Source: DASTYU01 sp035764655 (GTDB lineage: Bacteria > Chloroflexota > Limnocylindria > Limnocylindrales > CSP1-4). From it: DNA of 35,436 nt. Of this stretch, positions 21,647-29,366 are shown one piece after another. The DNA is taken from assembly GCA_035764655.1 (NCBI GenBank), contig DASTYU010000055.1, positions 1 through 35,436 on the forward strand. The letters run 5' to 3'. Every line of letters begins with the position of its first letter. The stretch's first letter is position 1. Under the pieces are notes generated by a model. The model made no database searches and was not told the DNA's origin. It was given only the letters and a program-made list of their open reading frames with translations. Both the position numbers and the translations under genes were made by a program.

Positions 21647-22618
21647 CTATGCGGCGCCGGCGGCGCGAGTCGGGGTCGGGAGCGAGGTCGTGCGGCCGGC
21701 CGGGGTCGCGGCCACGGCCAGGGCTTCGTGGGCGAGCTCGACGGCGCGGGCACTGACGTCGGGCGTCCCGGCCATCTCGAGGATCCGTTGCGCGACGTCG
21801 CGCAGGTCCTCGATCGGGGTCGAGGTGCCGCCCGTGACGCCGATGATCCGCTTCCCCTCGAACTCGGACGGATCGGTCAGGTCACGCACGTTCTCGATCT
21901 GGATCGCGTGGGTGCCGGCGATCTCGCAGAGCCGCGTCAGCTCCTTGGTGTTCGCACTCGTGCGCCCTCCCACGACGACCATCATGTCGACCTCCTCGGC
22001 GGTCTCGATGGTGTCCTGCTGGCGGCGGATCGTGACCGGGCAGACCGTGTTGACGATCTTGAGCTCGTGCGAGCGTCCGACCATGAACGCGGCGAGTTTC
22101 TCGAACTTCCAGGGTGGCTGGGTCGACTGGGAGATCAGCGCCATCCGCTTCTTGCGCGGGATCTTCGCCTCCCACTCATCCTCTTCGTCGACGACGATCG
22201 CGTCGGGCGCGAACCCGAGCATGCCGACGACCTCGGCGTGCTTCGGGGTCCCGAGCAGCACGATCGTGTAGCCCTCCTCGACGAGCCTGGTCAGTTCGCG
22301 GTGCTCCTGGATGACCCAGGTGCAGGTGCCGTCGATGACCTCGAGGCCCTTCGCGTTGGCGCGCTCCATGACGTCCGGTCGAACGCCGTGCGCGCGGATC
22401 ACGACGGCGGCGCCGTGATCGACGTCGTCGAGCGTCTCGACGGTCTGGATGCCTAGGGTCTGGAGATCGCGGACCACGCCCTCGTTGTGGACGACCTGTC
22501 CGAGGGTGTGCGTGGTCTTGCCGGCGGCCGAGGCTTCCTTGGCCTTGTCGATCGCCTCACGCACGCCGTAACAGAACCCTGTCCGCTTCGCGATGCGGAC
22601 TGCTTCAACGGTTCCCAC
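21647..22618 (-). CDS. ispH: 4-hydroxy-3-methylbut-2-enyl diphosphate reductase IspH
   Basis: IspH is the last enzyme of the MEP isoprenoid pathway, an Fe-S enzyme producing IPP and DMAPP. The 323-residue protein has the three cluster cysteines C16 (GFCYG), C99 (DGTCTWV) and C193 (NTVCPVT), the H127 region (GTPKHAEVVG), and the TSAN/SANTKEL segment. GTG at 22618 begins MGTVEAVRIAKRTGFCYG, the normal family start. An extended -10 TGCGATAAT lies seven bases upstream with no ribosome site, indicating its own leaderless promoter inside the block. The last 25 residues (after ALAVAA) are an extension. dxs, the first MEP gene, is at the other end of the block. Confidence 0.97.
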   Translation of the reverse strand: MGTVEAVRIAKRTGFCYGVREAIDKAKEASAAGKTTHTLGQVVHNEGVVRDLQTLGIQTVETLDDVDHGAAVVIRAHGVRPDVMERANAKGLEVIDGTCTWVIQEHRELTRLVEEGYTIVLLGTPKHAEVVGMLGFAPDAIVVDEEDEWEAKIPRKKRMALISQSTQPPWKFEKLAAFMVGRSHELKIVNTVCPVTIRRQQDTIETAEEVDMMVVVGGRTSANTKELTRLCEIAGTHAIQIENVRDLTDPSEFEGKRIIGVTGGTSTPIEDLRDVAQRILEMAGTPDVSARAVELAHEALAVAATPAGRTTSLPTPTRAAGAA

Positions 22619-22625
22619 GTGGTCG

Positions 22626-22634
22626 ATTATCGCA
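22626..22634 (-). promoter_or_regulatory. Extended -10 promoter element for ispH
   Basis: TGCGATAAT on the minus strand (TG-n plus GATAAT, 5 of 6 to TATAAT) ends seven bases before the GTG. Transcription would begin at or near the start codon, giving a leaderless mRNA. No good -35 is seen at 17 bases. Confidence 0.45.
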
Positions 22635-22661
22635 CGAGAAGCGCCAAAACCCGGGTCGCCG

Positions 22662-23351
22662 TCAGGCGTAGGGGCCGCGCTGGCGCTCCGGGAGCAGGGC
22701 CGCGATGCGCCGCATGATCAGGTCCGTCGCCTGCGACTTGGCATCCTTCCGGCTCAGGTCGGGTGGCAGCTCGTCGGCCAGGCGGAACGGTTTCCCGACC
22801 CGGACCGTGACGTGCCCGCTGCGCCAGAACCGCGGCTTCCTGCCGCGCGGCCAGAGCCGGTTCGTGTCGGACAGGCCGATCGGAACGATCGTCGCGCCGG
22901 TTCTCAGCGCGAGCAACGCCAGCCCGTCGCGCGGCGTCTGCAGCGCTCCGTCGCGACTGCGCGTGCCCTCCGGAAACAGCAACAGGACGTGGCCCGCCTC
23001 GAGGATCCCTTCCGCGATCCGGAAGGCCTCGATGTCAGCACCGCTGCGCTCGACCGGATGCACGCCGTACGCGCGGATCACCTGTGCCATGACCGGCACG
23101 TCGAACATCTCGCGCTTGCCGAGCCATTGCACCTGGCGCGACAGGTGAGGGAGAACCCAGCCGGCCAGCAGCACGCCGTCCACATTCGACGCATGGTTCG
23201 CAGCGAGAATCACCGGGCCCTGCTTCGGGATGTCCTCGATCGCCCCCTCGAACCGGACGTGCGTGAAGATCCGGGTCCCGATCCGGGCCGCGAGGCCGAG
23301 CGCATGACTCAGCGGCGTGACCGACGACGAATCGATCGGGGGTTCCGTCAT
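22662..23351 (-). CDS. plsC: 1-acylglycerol-3-phosphate O-acyltransferase (PlsC family)
   Basis: The enzyme acylates lysophosphatidic acid to phosphatidic acid in phospholipid synthesis at the membrane. The 229-residue protein has the catalytic HX4D motif (NHASNVD), the acceptor-binding LFPEGTRSRDG, and TGATIVPIGL near the last motif block. ATG at 23351 overlaps the cmk stop by four bases. The N-terminal hydrophobic part is short, as in many Gram-positive-type PlsC proteins. The cmk-plsC pairing is common in bacteria and supports the assignment. Confidence 0.95.
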   Translation of the reverse strand: MTEPPIDSSSVTPLSHALGLAARIGTRIFTHVRFEGAIEDIPKQGPVILAANHASNVDGVLLAGWVLPHLSRQVQWLGKREMFDVPVMAQVIRAYGVHPVERSGADIEAFRIAEGILEAGHVLLLFPEGTRSRDGALQTPRDGLALLALRTGATIVPIGLSDTNRLWPRGRKPRFWRSGHVTVRVGKPFRLADELPPDLSRKDAKSQATDLIMRRIAALLPERQRGPYA

Positions 23352-24079
23352 TGCGCCGCGGCGGCCTCGCGCGCCTCATCCGCGGCGCGCGCTTCGGCGT
23401 CGCGGATCGTGCCGACGACCATCGCCACGGTGTCCTCGAACTCGTTGCCATCGGTGGTCAGGATCCGTGCGTCGGCGGCCGCCCGGAGCGGCGCCACCGC
23501 GCGGCCGGTATCGAGCCGGTCGCGCTCGCGCAGCGCCGCGAGCACCCGTTCGGCCTCGCGACCGTTCGGGTCGAGGTCGCGCTCGCGTGTTCGACGGGCC
23601 GCGCGCTCCTCAACCGATGCGTCGAGGTAGATCTTGAGATCCGCGGCGGGCAGCACGACGGTCCCGATGTCGCGGCCCGCCATGATGATCCGGCCGTCCG
23701 CCGCGAGCGCTCGTTGGCGCTCGAGCAGCGCGGCACGCAGCGGAGCCACGGCGCTGATCTCGGACACGTTCGCGTCGACCTCGGGGCCGCGCACGGCGTC
23801 GGTCACGTCGCGCCCGTTGCTCAGGACGCGGTTCAGGTGGCCGGCGTCGTCGTCGGCGAGCTCCAGCTCCTCGACGAGGTCCACGAGCGCATCCGCGTCG
23901 TGGCTGCCGACCTTGCGATCGAGCGCGAGCCACGTGATGGCGCGGTACAGCAGCCCGGTGTCGAAGAAGCGGTAGCCGAGCTCCCGCGCGGCCGCGGCGC
24001 CCACGCTGCTCTTGCCCGACGAACCCGGTCCGTCGAGCGCAACGACCAGCCCCTCCTGTGATCCCGTTCGTGCAGGCAT
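23348..24079 (-). CDS. cmk: Cytidylate kinase
   Basis: Cmk phosphorylates CMP and dCMP with ATP. The 243-residue protein has the P-loop ALDGPGSSGKSS (residues 15-25), the CMP-binding motif GYRFFDTGLLYRA, a GRDIGTVV loop with the arginine needed for nucleotide binding, and the lid region RTRERDL. ATG at 24079 is preferred; the frame stays open to 24331 but overlaps the DUF1444 gene. No clear ribosome site; TATCCT lies seven bases upstream of the ATG. The C-terminus is Ala/Glu-rich. Confidence 0.95.
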   Translation of the reverse strand: MPARTGSQEGLVVALDGPGSSGKSSVGAAAARELGYRFFDTGLLYRAITWLALDRKVGSHDADALVDLVEELELADDDAGHLNRVLSNGRDVTDAVRGPEVDANVSEISAVAPLRAALLERQRALAADGRIIMAGRDIGTVVLPAADLKIYLDASVEERAARRTRERDLDPNGREAERVLAALRERDRLDTGRAVAPLRAAADARILTTDGNEFEDTVAMVVGTIRDAEARAADEAREAAAAQ

Positions 24080-24099
24080 CCGGGGCAGGATACCGGCTC

Positions 24100-25032
24100 T
24101 CAGCGCGGCGGCGGCTCCGCGAGGCCGTTGAGCAGCGCGACAAAATCGTCGGGCGGCACGAAGTTGATGTTCTTCCCGCTCGCGCTGTGCGGCAGGTGCA
24201 CGAACGCGCGGCCCTGCCACCAGTACAGCTGGTCGCTGATCGAGCCGGGTCCCTCCCGGAACAGGTTGGCCGCAATCTGGAACATCGGCGACATCGCCTG
24301 CACCACCGACAGGTCGGTCACCGGGTACCACAGCAGCACGTGCCGGTTCGGCACCGCAAAGACCCCGTCGCGCACACCGCCCAGGAGCTCGTCGAGGAAC
24401 AGCGCACGGCTGGCGACGTAGAAGCTGTCACCCGCCATCACTCGGAGCTGGACGCCATCCGCGTCGACCGTTTCCGCGGCCGGTGGTGGCTCGGCGCGAA
24501 CGTTCGCGATCGCCATGTCGAAGACCTCGTCGGCACCGACCGGCCAGCCCGCCAGGTGCTCCTGGTGGACGGTCGCCGTCGAATCCGGGAAGTCGTAGAC
24601 GAGCGTCGCGATTATTCCGGGTGCGGGTCGCCGGGACACCGTCTCCCCGACGGCCACCCCGCCCATCGACTCGTCCGGCATGAGGCGAACGCGCAGGATG
24701 GGGCGAACCTGCTCGAAATCGGCGGCCAGGGCGTCCATGTCCCGCCCGACCATCTGCTGGAGCGCCGTGAAGTGTGTCGCGACGATCGACTCCCACCGGG
24801 ACGGGTCTTCCTGGTTGCAGCGCTGGGCGAGGTTGCCGAGGCCCCACGTGACCGGCTCGTCGCCGCCGGTGTCCGCCGTGACGAACCCGTCGCCGACCTG
24901 CGGGTCGTAGCCGCGGCGTCGAATGTCGGCGACGACCAGGTCGAGGAAGTGGCGGTACTCCGATCCGCTGAAGAACGCCGCCCACTCGGGCGCCGGCGGA
25001 TCGCCGCCGACCAGGCGCTTGAAGATCCCCAT
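24100..25032 (-). CDS. DUF1444 (YtpQ-like) protein
   Basis: The 310-residue soluble protein aligns by pattern with the DUF1444 family of Bacillus YtpQ. It has ATLVYDFPDSTATVHQEHLA (in place of 'yald.gktyrlid'), the DEVFDMAIANVRAE helix, GDSFYVASRALFLDELL and GVFAVPNRHVLLWYPV. A 30-residue leader and a WWQGRAFVHLP segment precede the end. No activity is known. ATG at 25032 follows GGGAGGG and starts one base past the rluB stop, so the two are coupled. Confidence 0.75.
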   Translation of the reverse strand: MGIFKRLVGGDPPAPEWAAFFSGSEYRHFLDLVVADIRRRGYDPQVGDGFVTADTGGDEPVTWGLGNLAQRCNQEDPSRWESIVATHFTALQQMVGRDMDALAADFEQVRPILRVRLMPDESMGGVAVGETVSRRPAPGIIATLVYDFPDSTATVHQEHLAGWPVGADEVFDMAIANVRAEPPPAAETVDADGVQLRVMAGDSFYVASRALFLDELLGGVRDGVFAVPNRHVLLWYPVTDLSVVQAMSPMFQIAANLFREGPGSISDQLYWWQGRAFVHLPHSASGKNINFVPPDDFVALLNGLAEPPPR

Positions 25033-25033
25033 C

Positions 25034-25846
25034 TCAACCCTCCCCGCTTGACCTGGCCTGGCCGCCGGGCCGCGAGCGGCCGCCGCCGCCGGCGAGGCCG
25101 CGAACCTCCGGAGCCTTGAGCGAACGGACCCGGCCGGAGCGCAGCCCGTCGATCCGGACCGGGCCGATCCGGATCCGGATCAGCCGGTCCACCGGCGCAC
25201 CGACAGCCGCGAACATCCGCCGGAGCTGGCGCTTCCAGCCCTGGGTGAGAACGGCGCGGTACCAGGCGAGCTGAGGCGGCGGCGGATCCATCAGCCCGAC
25301 GATTCGCTGGACGTCCGCTTCGTTGAGCGGCCGCAGGCCGCTCAACCGGGCGAGGCCCTCGTCCAATTCGATGCCGGCTCGAAGAGCATCCAGTTGTTCC
25401 CGGCTCAACCGCGCCCGCAGCCCGAGCGCGTATTCGCGCTCCACGCCGTAGCGCGGGTGCAGCAGCCGGTCGGCCCACGTCCCGTCGTTGGTGAGGACGA
25501 GCAGGCCCTCCGAGTCCTGGTCGAGCCGCCCGACGGGGTACAGCCGGGCACCCGGCGGAACCAGCGCGGTGGGCAGCAGGTCGAGGACCGTTCGCTCGGC
25601 GTGACGGTCGCGCGTCGTCGAGGTCACCGCGGGCGGCTTGTGGAGCAACAGGTAGGCGCTCTGCGCGGCGGCACCGATCACCCGGCCGTCGACGGCGATG
25701 ACGGACCGTTCCGGATCCGCTTGATCGCCGACCCGGGCAACCCGGCCGTCGACCGTGACGCGGCCCTGGGCAATCAGGGCTTCGCTGGCGCGGCGCGACG
25801 CGACACCTGCCGCCGCGAGCACCTTCTGGAGGCGCTCGGCAGGCAT
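25034..25846 (-). CDS. rluB: RsuA/RluB-family pseudouridine synthase
   Basis: The 270-residue protein has an S4 RNA-binding domain (about 4-55; RLQKVLAAAGVASRRASEAL), then a catalytic domain. The catalytic domain has YLLLHKPPAVTST, the catalytic Asp in YPVGRLDQDSEGLLVLTNDG, and GWKRQLRRMF in motif III. RluB modifies 23S rRNA U2605; RsuA modifies 16S U516. The gene order after scpAB is typical of RluB. The extreme C-terminus is Gly/Arg/Ser-rich and dispensable-looking. ATG at 25846 overlaps the scpB stop by one base. Confidence 0.93.
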   Translation of the reverse strand: MPAERLQKVLAAAGVASRRASEALIAQGRVTVDGRVARVGDQADPERSVIAVDGRVIGAAAQSAYLLLHKPPAVTSTTRDRHAERTVLDLLPTALVPPGARLYPVGRLDQDSEGLLVLTNDGTWADRLLHPRYGVEREYALGLRARLSREQLDALRAGIELDEGLARLSGLRPLNEADVQRIVGLMDPPPPQLAWYRAVLTQGWKRQLRRMFAAVGAPVDRLIRIRIGPVRIDGLRSGRVRSLKAPEVRGLAGGGGRSRPGGQARSSGEG

Positions 25847-26520
25847 CAGGCCGGGGTTCCGGGCTCGGTCGGCTCGGCCGGATCCGCGGCCATGCCCAGC
25901 TGCAGTGGCTCGCCACCCTCCTCGGCCAGCCGCGCCGCGACCTCGAGCTCGAGCGGAGGCAGCTCGTCGAGACTGGTGAGCCCGAACCGCTCGAGGAAGT
26001 CGAAGCCGGTTCCGTAGAGGAACGGTCGGCCCGGGGCGTCCGACCGGCCCAGCTCCACGATGAGGCGGCGGTGCAGCAGCGTGCGGACCGTGTAGTCGGA
26101 GTCGACCCCGCGGATGCGCTCGATGGCGGCCCGCGTCACGGGCTGGCGGTAGGCCACGATCGCCAACGTCTCGAGCGACGCTGGCGACAGGCGGACCGCA
26201 TCCGCTCCTACGTAGCGCGCGATCAGGGCACCGGCCTCCGGCGCGGTTACGAGCTCGACGCGGTCGCCCGACAGGACAACTCGGATCCCCCGATGCCGGA
26301 GCGACACTTCGACGTCGCCCAAGCGGGCATCGACGGTCGCACGATCGGTGCCCGCGAGGGCCGCGATCTCGCGACGGGCCAGCGGACGCTCGGCGACGAA
26401 CAGCAGGGCTTCGAGGGCGGCTTCGGTCAGGTCGATCGGCTCCGGGGCGATTGCCTCGTCCGACGCCTCCTCGGAGGACGGCGGATGCGCGCCGTTCTCG
26501 CCCGAATCCAGGACGGTCAC
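25846..26520 (-). CDS. scpB: Segregation and condensation protein B
   Basis: ScpB is the winged-helix (kite) subunit of the SMC-ScpAB condensin. The 224-residue protein has two winged-helix units: LTEAALEALLFVAERPLARR, then the conserved LSPASLETLAIVAYRQPVTR, with IRGVDSDYTVRTLLHRRLI and FLYGTGFDFLERFGL. GTG at 26520 overlaps scpA's stop by four bases. The N-terminal about 28 residues are acidic and variable. The longer open frame to 26625 is rejected because it overlaps scpA. Confidence 0.96.
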   Translation of the reverse strand: MTVLDSGENGAHPPSSEEASDEAIAPEPIDLTEAALEALLFVAERPLARREIAALAGTDRATVDARLGDVEVSLRHRGIRVVLSGDRVELVTAPEAGALIARYVGADAVRLSPASLETLAIVAYRQPVTRAAIERIRGVDSDYTVRTLLHRRLIVELGRSDAPGRPFLYGTGFDFLERFGLTSLDELPPLELEVAARLAEEGGEPLQLGMAADPAEPTEPGTPA

Positions 26521-27395
26521 GCGAAGGACTCCAAGCGCTCGTCGAGTGGTTCGTCGAGCTCGGCGGCCACGCCGGCCGCGGTACGTTCCTCCGCGGTTGT
26601 CGCCCGGGCCACGATCGGCCCCCACGGCTCGGCCTGTTCGACAACGATCTCGCGGCGCTTCATGAGCTCGAGCATGGCCAGGAAGGTCACGGCGACCACG
26701 ACCCGGTCGCGCACGCCGCGCAGCAGGTCCTGGAGGACGACCGTCGGCGCTTCTCGCAGCGCATCGCGGATGATGGCCGCGCGTTCGGTGAGGGTGATCG
26801 TCCGGGGGACGGTCTCGGGCGGCAGCTCCGGCGGTGGCGCCACCCGCGCGACGCTGTCCAGCGCGCGCACGAGGAGCAGTGGCGACAGCGGCGGCGCATC
26901 CGCGGGCCGTGCCCCGGCCATCGCCGCGCTATGCGCGATACCCGGCTCCCGCCGGAACAGCCCGACTCGTCGAAGCGCCTCGTCGGCCAGACTCGCGCCC
27001 GCATCGCGGTACGCGCGGTACATCAGCAGACGGGCGCGCAACTCCGCCTCTGGGTCGAGACCCTCGTCCGGTAACGGAATGGCGCCCGCTGGAGCCTGGC
27101 GCGGCAGCATCTGGCGGCTCTTGATGAGGATCAGCTGGCTGGCGATCGCCACGAACGAGCTGACGTTGCCCAGACGGTCCGCCTCGAGCGTGGCCAGTGC
27201 ATCGAGGTACGCGTCGGCCAGCGCGCCAAGCGGCACCGTGAGGACGTCGAGCTCGCGAGCCTCGATGAGGGCGAGGAGGAGCGCCAGCGGCCCTTCGAAC
27301 TCGGCGACGCTGACATGCGTCGCCGCCTCGGGTCGCCGCCCTTCGCCGAACACGACCGCGGCGGGGCGTGTGACGCCGGCCTCGACTTCGACCAT
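26517..27395 (-). CDS. scpA: Segregation and condensation protein A
   Basis: ScpA is the kleisin that bridges the two SMC heads. The 292-residue protein has the N-terminal 'F.GPLdLLL.Li....ldi..ipl..i...Y' signature (VSVAEFEGPLALLLALIEA, then LDVLTVPLGALADAYLDAL). FVAIASQLILIKSRQMLP follows, then a C-terminal winged-helix part (DRVVVAVTFLAMLELMKRRE). ATG at 27395 overlaps the HD gene stop by one base (TGATG). scpA-scpB coupling is standard. Confidence 0.96.
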   Translation of the reverse strand: MVEVEAGVTRPAAVVFGEGRRPEAATHVSVAEFEGPLALLLALIEARELDVLTVPLGALADAYLDALATLEADRLGNVSSFVAIASQLILIKSRQMLPRQAPAGAIPLPDEGLDPEAELRARLLMYRAYRDAGASLADEALRRVGLFRREPGIAHSAAMAGARPADAPPLSPLLLVRALDSVARVAPPPELPPETVPRTITLTERAAIIRDALREAPTVVLQDLLRGVRDRVVVAVTFLAMLELMKRREIVVEQAEPWGPIVARATTAEERTAAGVAAELDEPLDERLESFA

Positions 27396-27895
27396 CAGTT
27401 CGCCTCGTCCGCGAGCTGCAGCAGCCGGCCCGCATCGGGATCGACGGGCGCCTCCTGGTGGCGGATCAGGTCGACGGTGCGCGGCGACGCTCCGGCACGC
27501 TCGGCGAGACGTGCGGAGGTGTCGGCGTGCGCCCGCAGGCGGTCGATCGCCCGGCGCATGGGCGGCGCGATGCCGGCGACCCGCCAGACCCACGCCCCGT
27601 ACGCCTGCCCGAGCGCGTAGGCCACCCGCGGCCAGACGCCCGTCCGGCCCTTGCCCGAGTCGTGGAGCAACCCGGCCAGGAGGACCTCCTCGTCGGCGAC
27701 GCCCTGCGAGCGCAGCGTCGCCACGACATCCAGCCCGTGCCGGCGGTCGGCGACGTGCATCGCATCGAACAGCGCCAGCTGTTCGGGGCTCACCCAGCCC
27801 GTCAGCGCCACCCGCTCGTCGGGGGCCACGCGCGCCCGCACGTGCGACCGGAACTGGCGGACCTTGCTACCCCACCAGGACACGGAAGACGGCAT
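27395..27895 (-). CDS. HD-domain protein, probable phosphohydrolase
   Basis: The 166-residue protein has an HD metal-dependent phosphohydrolase pattern. A first histidine lies in MHVADRRHGLDVVATLRSQG, the paired metal ligands in LLAGLLHDSGKG, and further His/Asp in RAHADTSARLAE and RHQEAP. HD proteins hydrolyse nucleotides, phospholipids or cyclic dinucleotides; the substrate is not evident. The ATG at 27895 overlaps the M50 gene by 29 bases. GTG at 27883 (17-base overlap) is an alternative start. Sitting between a site-2 protease and scpA is unusual and may reflect only operon packing. Confidence 0.85.
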   Translation of the reverse strand: MPSSVSWWGSKVRQFRSHVRARVAPDERVALTGWVSPEQLALFDAMHVADRRHGLDVVATLRSQGVADEEVLLAGLLHDSGKGRTGVWPRVAYALGQAYGAWVWRVAGIAPPMRRAIDRLRAHADTSARLAERAGASPRTVDLIRHQEAPVDPDAGRLLQLADEAN

Positions 27896-28529
27896 CCGCG
27901 ATGGGGATGAGGACACGACCGCCGATGGTCTGCCCGTTGAAGATCGGCAGGAAGAACAGGGCGACCAGGATCAGCAGCCCGTACTGGCTGAGGATCGGGC
28001 GAAGCTGCCATGCCGTCTCGCGGGACACGACCGAGAGCAGGATCGCGCCACCGTCCAGGGGCGGCACCGGAACCAGGTTGAACAGGCCAAGGATGATGTT
28101 GCCCCACACGATCAGGGCCAGGGCCTGCTCGAGGATCGGATACTCGAAGTCGAGGCCGCTCGCGTACACGAACCGCAGTGGAATGGCCGCCGCGGCAGCC
28201 AGGACCAGGTTCGACAACGGCCCGGCGACGGCGACGATCGCCTCGCCGTAGCGGCCGCGCAGGTTGGACGGATTGACCGGGGTGGCCGCGAAGCCGAGTG
28301 GGATCCCGGCCAGCGCGACCGAGATCACCAGCATCGTCCCGCCAACCGGATGGAAATGAGCGATCGGGTTGAGCGTCAGCCGGCCGTAGCCCCGCGGCGT
28401 CCGATCGCCGAGGCGATCGGCGGCGTAGGCGTGGAAGAACTCGTGGACCGGGAAGGCGATCAGCAGGCAGAAGGCGATCAGCATGATCGCCAGGACGGGT
28501 TCCTCGGCGATGAACGGTCGGCCGAGCAC
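27867..28529 (-). CDS. Site-2 (M50 family) membrane metalloprotease
   Basis: The 220-residue polytopic membrane protein has five to six hydrophobic helices. The zinc motif HEFFH is at residues 29-33, and the third ligand is Asp159 in VPVPPLDGG. An NPIAHFHPVG segment follows the HEXXH helix, typical of the short M50B group without a PDZ domain. Such proteases cut transmembrane substrates, for example anti-sigma factors. GTG at 28529 follows the PH-SHOCT gene by 29 bases; no anti-sigma factor or sporulation gene lies in the window, so the substrate is unknown. Confidence 0.9.
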   Translation of the reverse strand: MLGRPFIAEEPVLAIMLIAFCLLIAFPVHEFFHAYAADRLGDRTPRGYGRLTLNPIAHFHPVGGTMLVISVALAGIPLGFAATPVNPSNLRGRYGEAIVAVAGPLSNLVLAAAAAIPLRFVYASGLDFEYPILEQALALIVWGNIILGLFNLVPVPPLDGGAILLSVVSRETAWQLRPILSQYGLLILVALFFLPIFNGQTIGGRVLIPIADAVFRVLVG

Positions 28530-28558
28530 GGGTCAGGCTCGCAACGTGGAGGCCGTCA

Positions 28559-29347
28559 TCAGATGCGTCCGAGCAGGTCGGCCTTCTTCTGCTCGTAGTC
28601 CTCCGGTGAGATCGCGCCGCTGTCGCGCAGCTGGGCGAGGCTCGCCAGCGTCCGCGTGACCTCGTCCGCGGTCATGCGCGTCGGGGAGGGTTCCGGCGGA
28701 GGCGGCGTGACTGGAGCTGGCGTGACGGGAGCCGGTGGGGGCGCGGGCGGCACCTCCACGGACGACGTCTCGTCGCCGACTGGCTCGGAGGTCGACTCGG
28801 CGGGCGCCCGCAGCGGCGGGCTCGAGGGAACCGGACCGCGCGACATCTCGAGCTCGTAGTCGTGCTTGACGTCGAGCATCGTCTTCTTGAACTGGACCGG
28901 ATCGTGGATCATCCGGAACCGCTCGATCCCCGCCTCGGATGCGGTCAGCACGTCGAGATCGCCGAAGTTGAAGATGCGCCCGAAGAACGACTGCGACAGT
29001 GCCGCGTCGTTGATCTTCTCGAGCGAGCTGTCGGTGGAGTGCTTGTTGATCACGCCGCCGACCTGCATGACCCGCCGGTTGGTCAGCACGTACTCATTGG
29101 AGCGGAAGGTCAGCGCGACCCAGATGAAGTTCAGGACTCCCACGATGAGCAGGATCGCGAACGCGTAGCCCGCGAGGTCGCGAATCACCCCCGTGATTCC
29201 GAACGCGTTCGCCAGGAGCACGAGCAACAACCCGCCGATGATCGCGAGGATCGCGTAGCGGCCTGCCCACAGCAGGATGAACCAGTGCTGCCGCTCGCGA
29301 TAGCGGATCTGTTCGCCGGTCGACATCAGCTGGTCCGCGTAGCTCAT
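28559..29347 (-). CDS. PH-domain membrane protein with C-terminal SHOCT domain
   Basis: The 262-residue protein has two helices (about 31-52 and 60-80), then a bacterial PH domain (YVLTNRRVMQVGGVINKHST through DLDVLTASEAGIERFRMIHD). A long Pro/Thr/Glu linker follows (PPAPPPAPVTPAP), then a SHOCT helical pair (LASLAQLRDSGAISPEDYEQ then KKADLLGRI). The bPH2/YdbS class is thought to bind membranes or oligomerise at them. ATG at 29347 has a purine-rich GGAAGGGA site upstream; a longer frame to 29413 is rejected. It starts 19 bp after the xer gene. Confidence 0.88.
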   Translation of the reverse strand: MSYADQLMSTGEQIRYRERQHWFILLWAGRYAILAIIGGLLLVLLANAFGITGVIRDLAGYAFAILLIVGVLNFIWVALTFRSNEYVLTNRRVMQVGGVINKHSTDSSLEKINDAALSQSFFGRIFNFGDLDVLTASEAGIERFRMIHDPVQFKKTMLDVKHDYELEMSRGPVPSSPPLRAPAESTSEPVGDETSSVEVPPAPPPAPVTPAPVTPPPPEPSPTRMTADEVTRTLASLAQLRDSGAISPEDYEQKKADLLGRI

Positions 29348-29366
29348 CCCCGTCCCTTCCCTCTCA

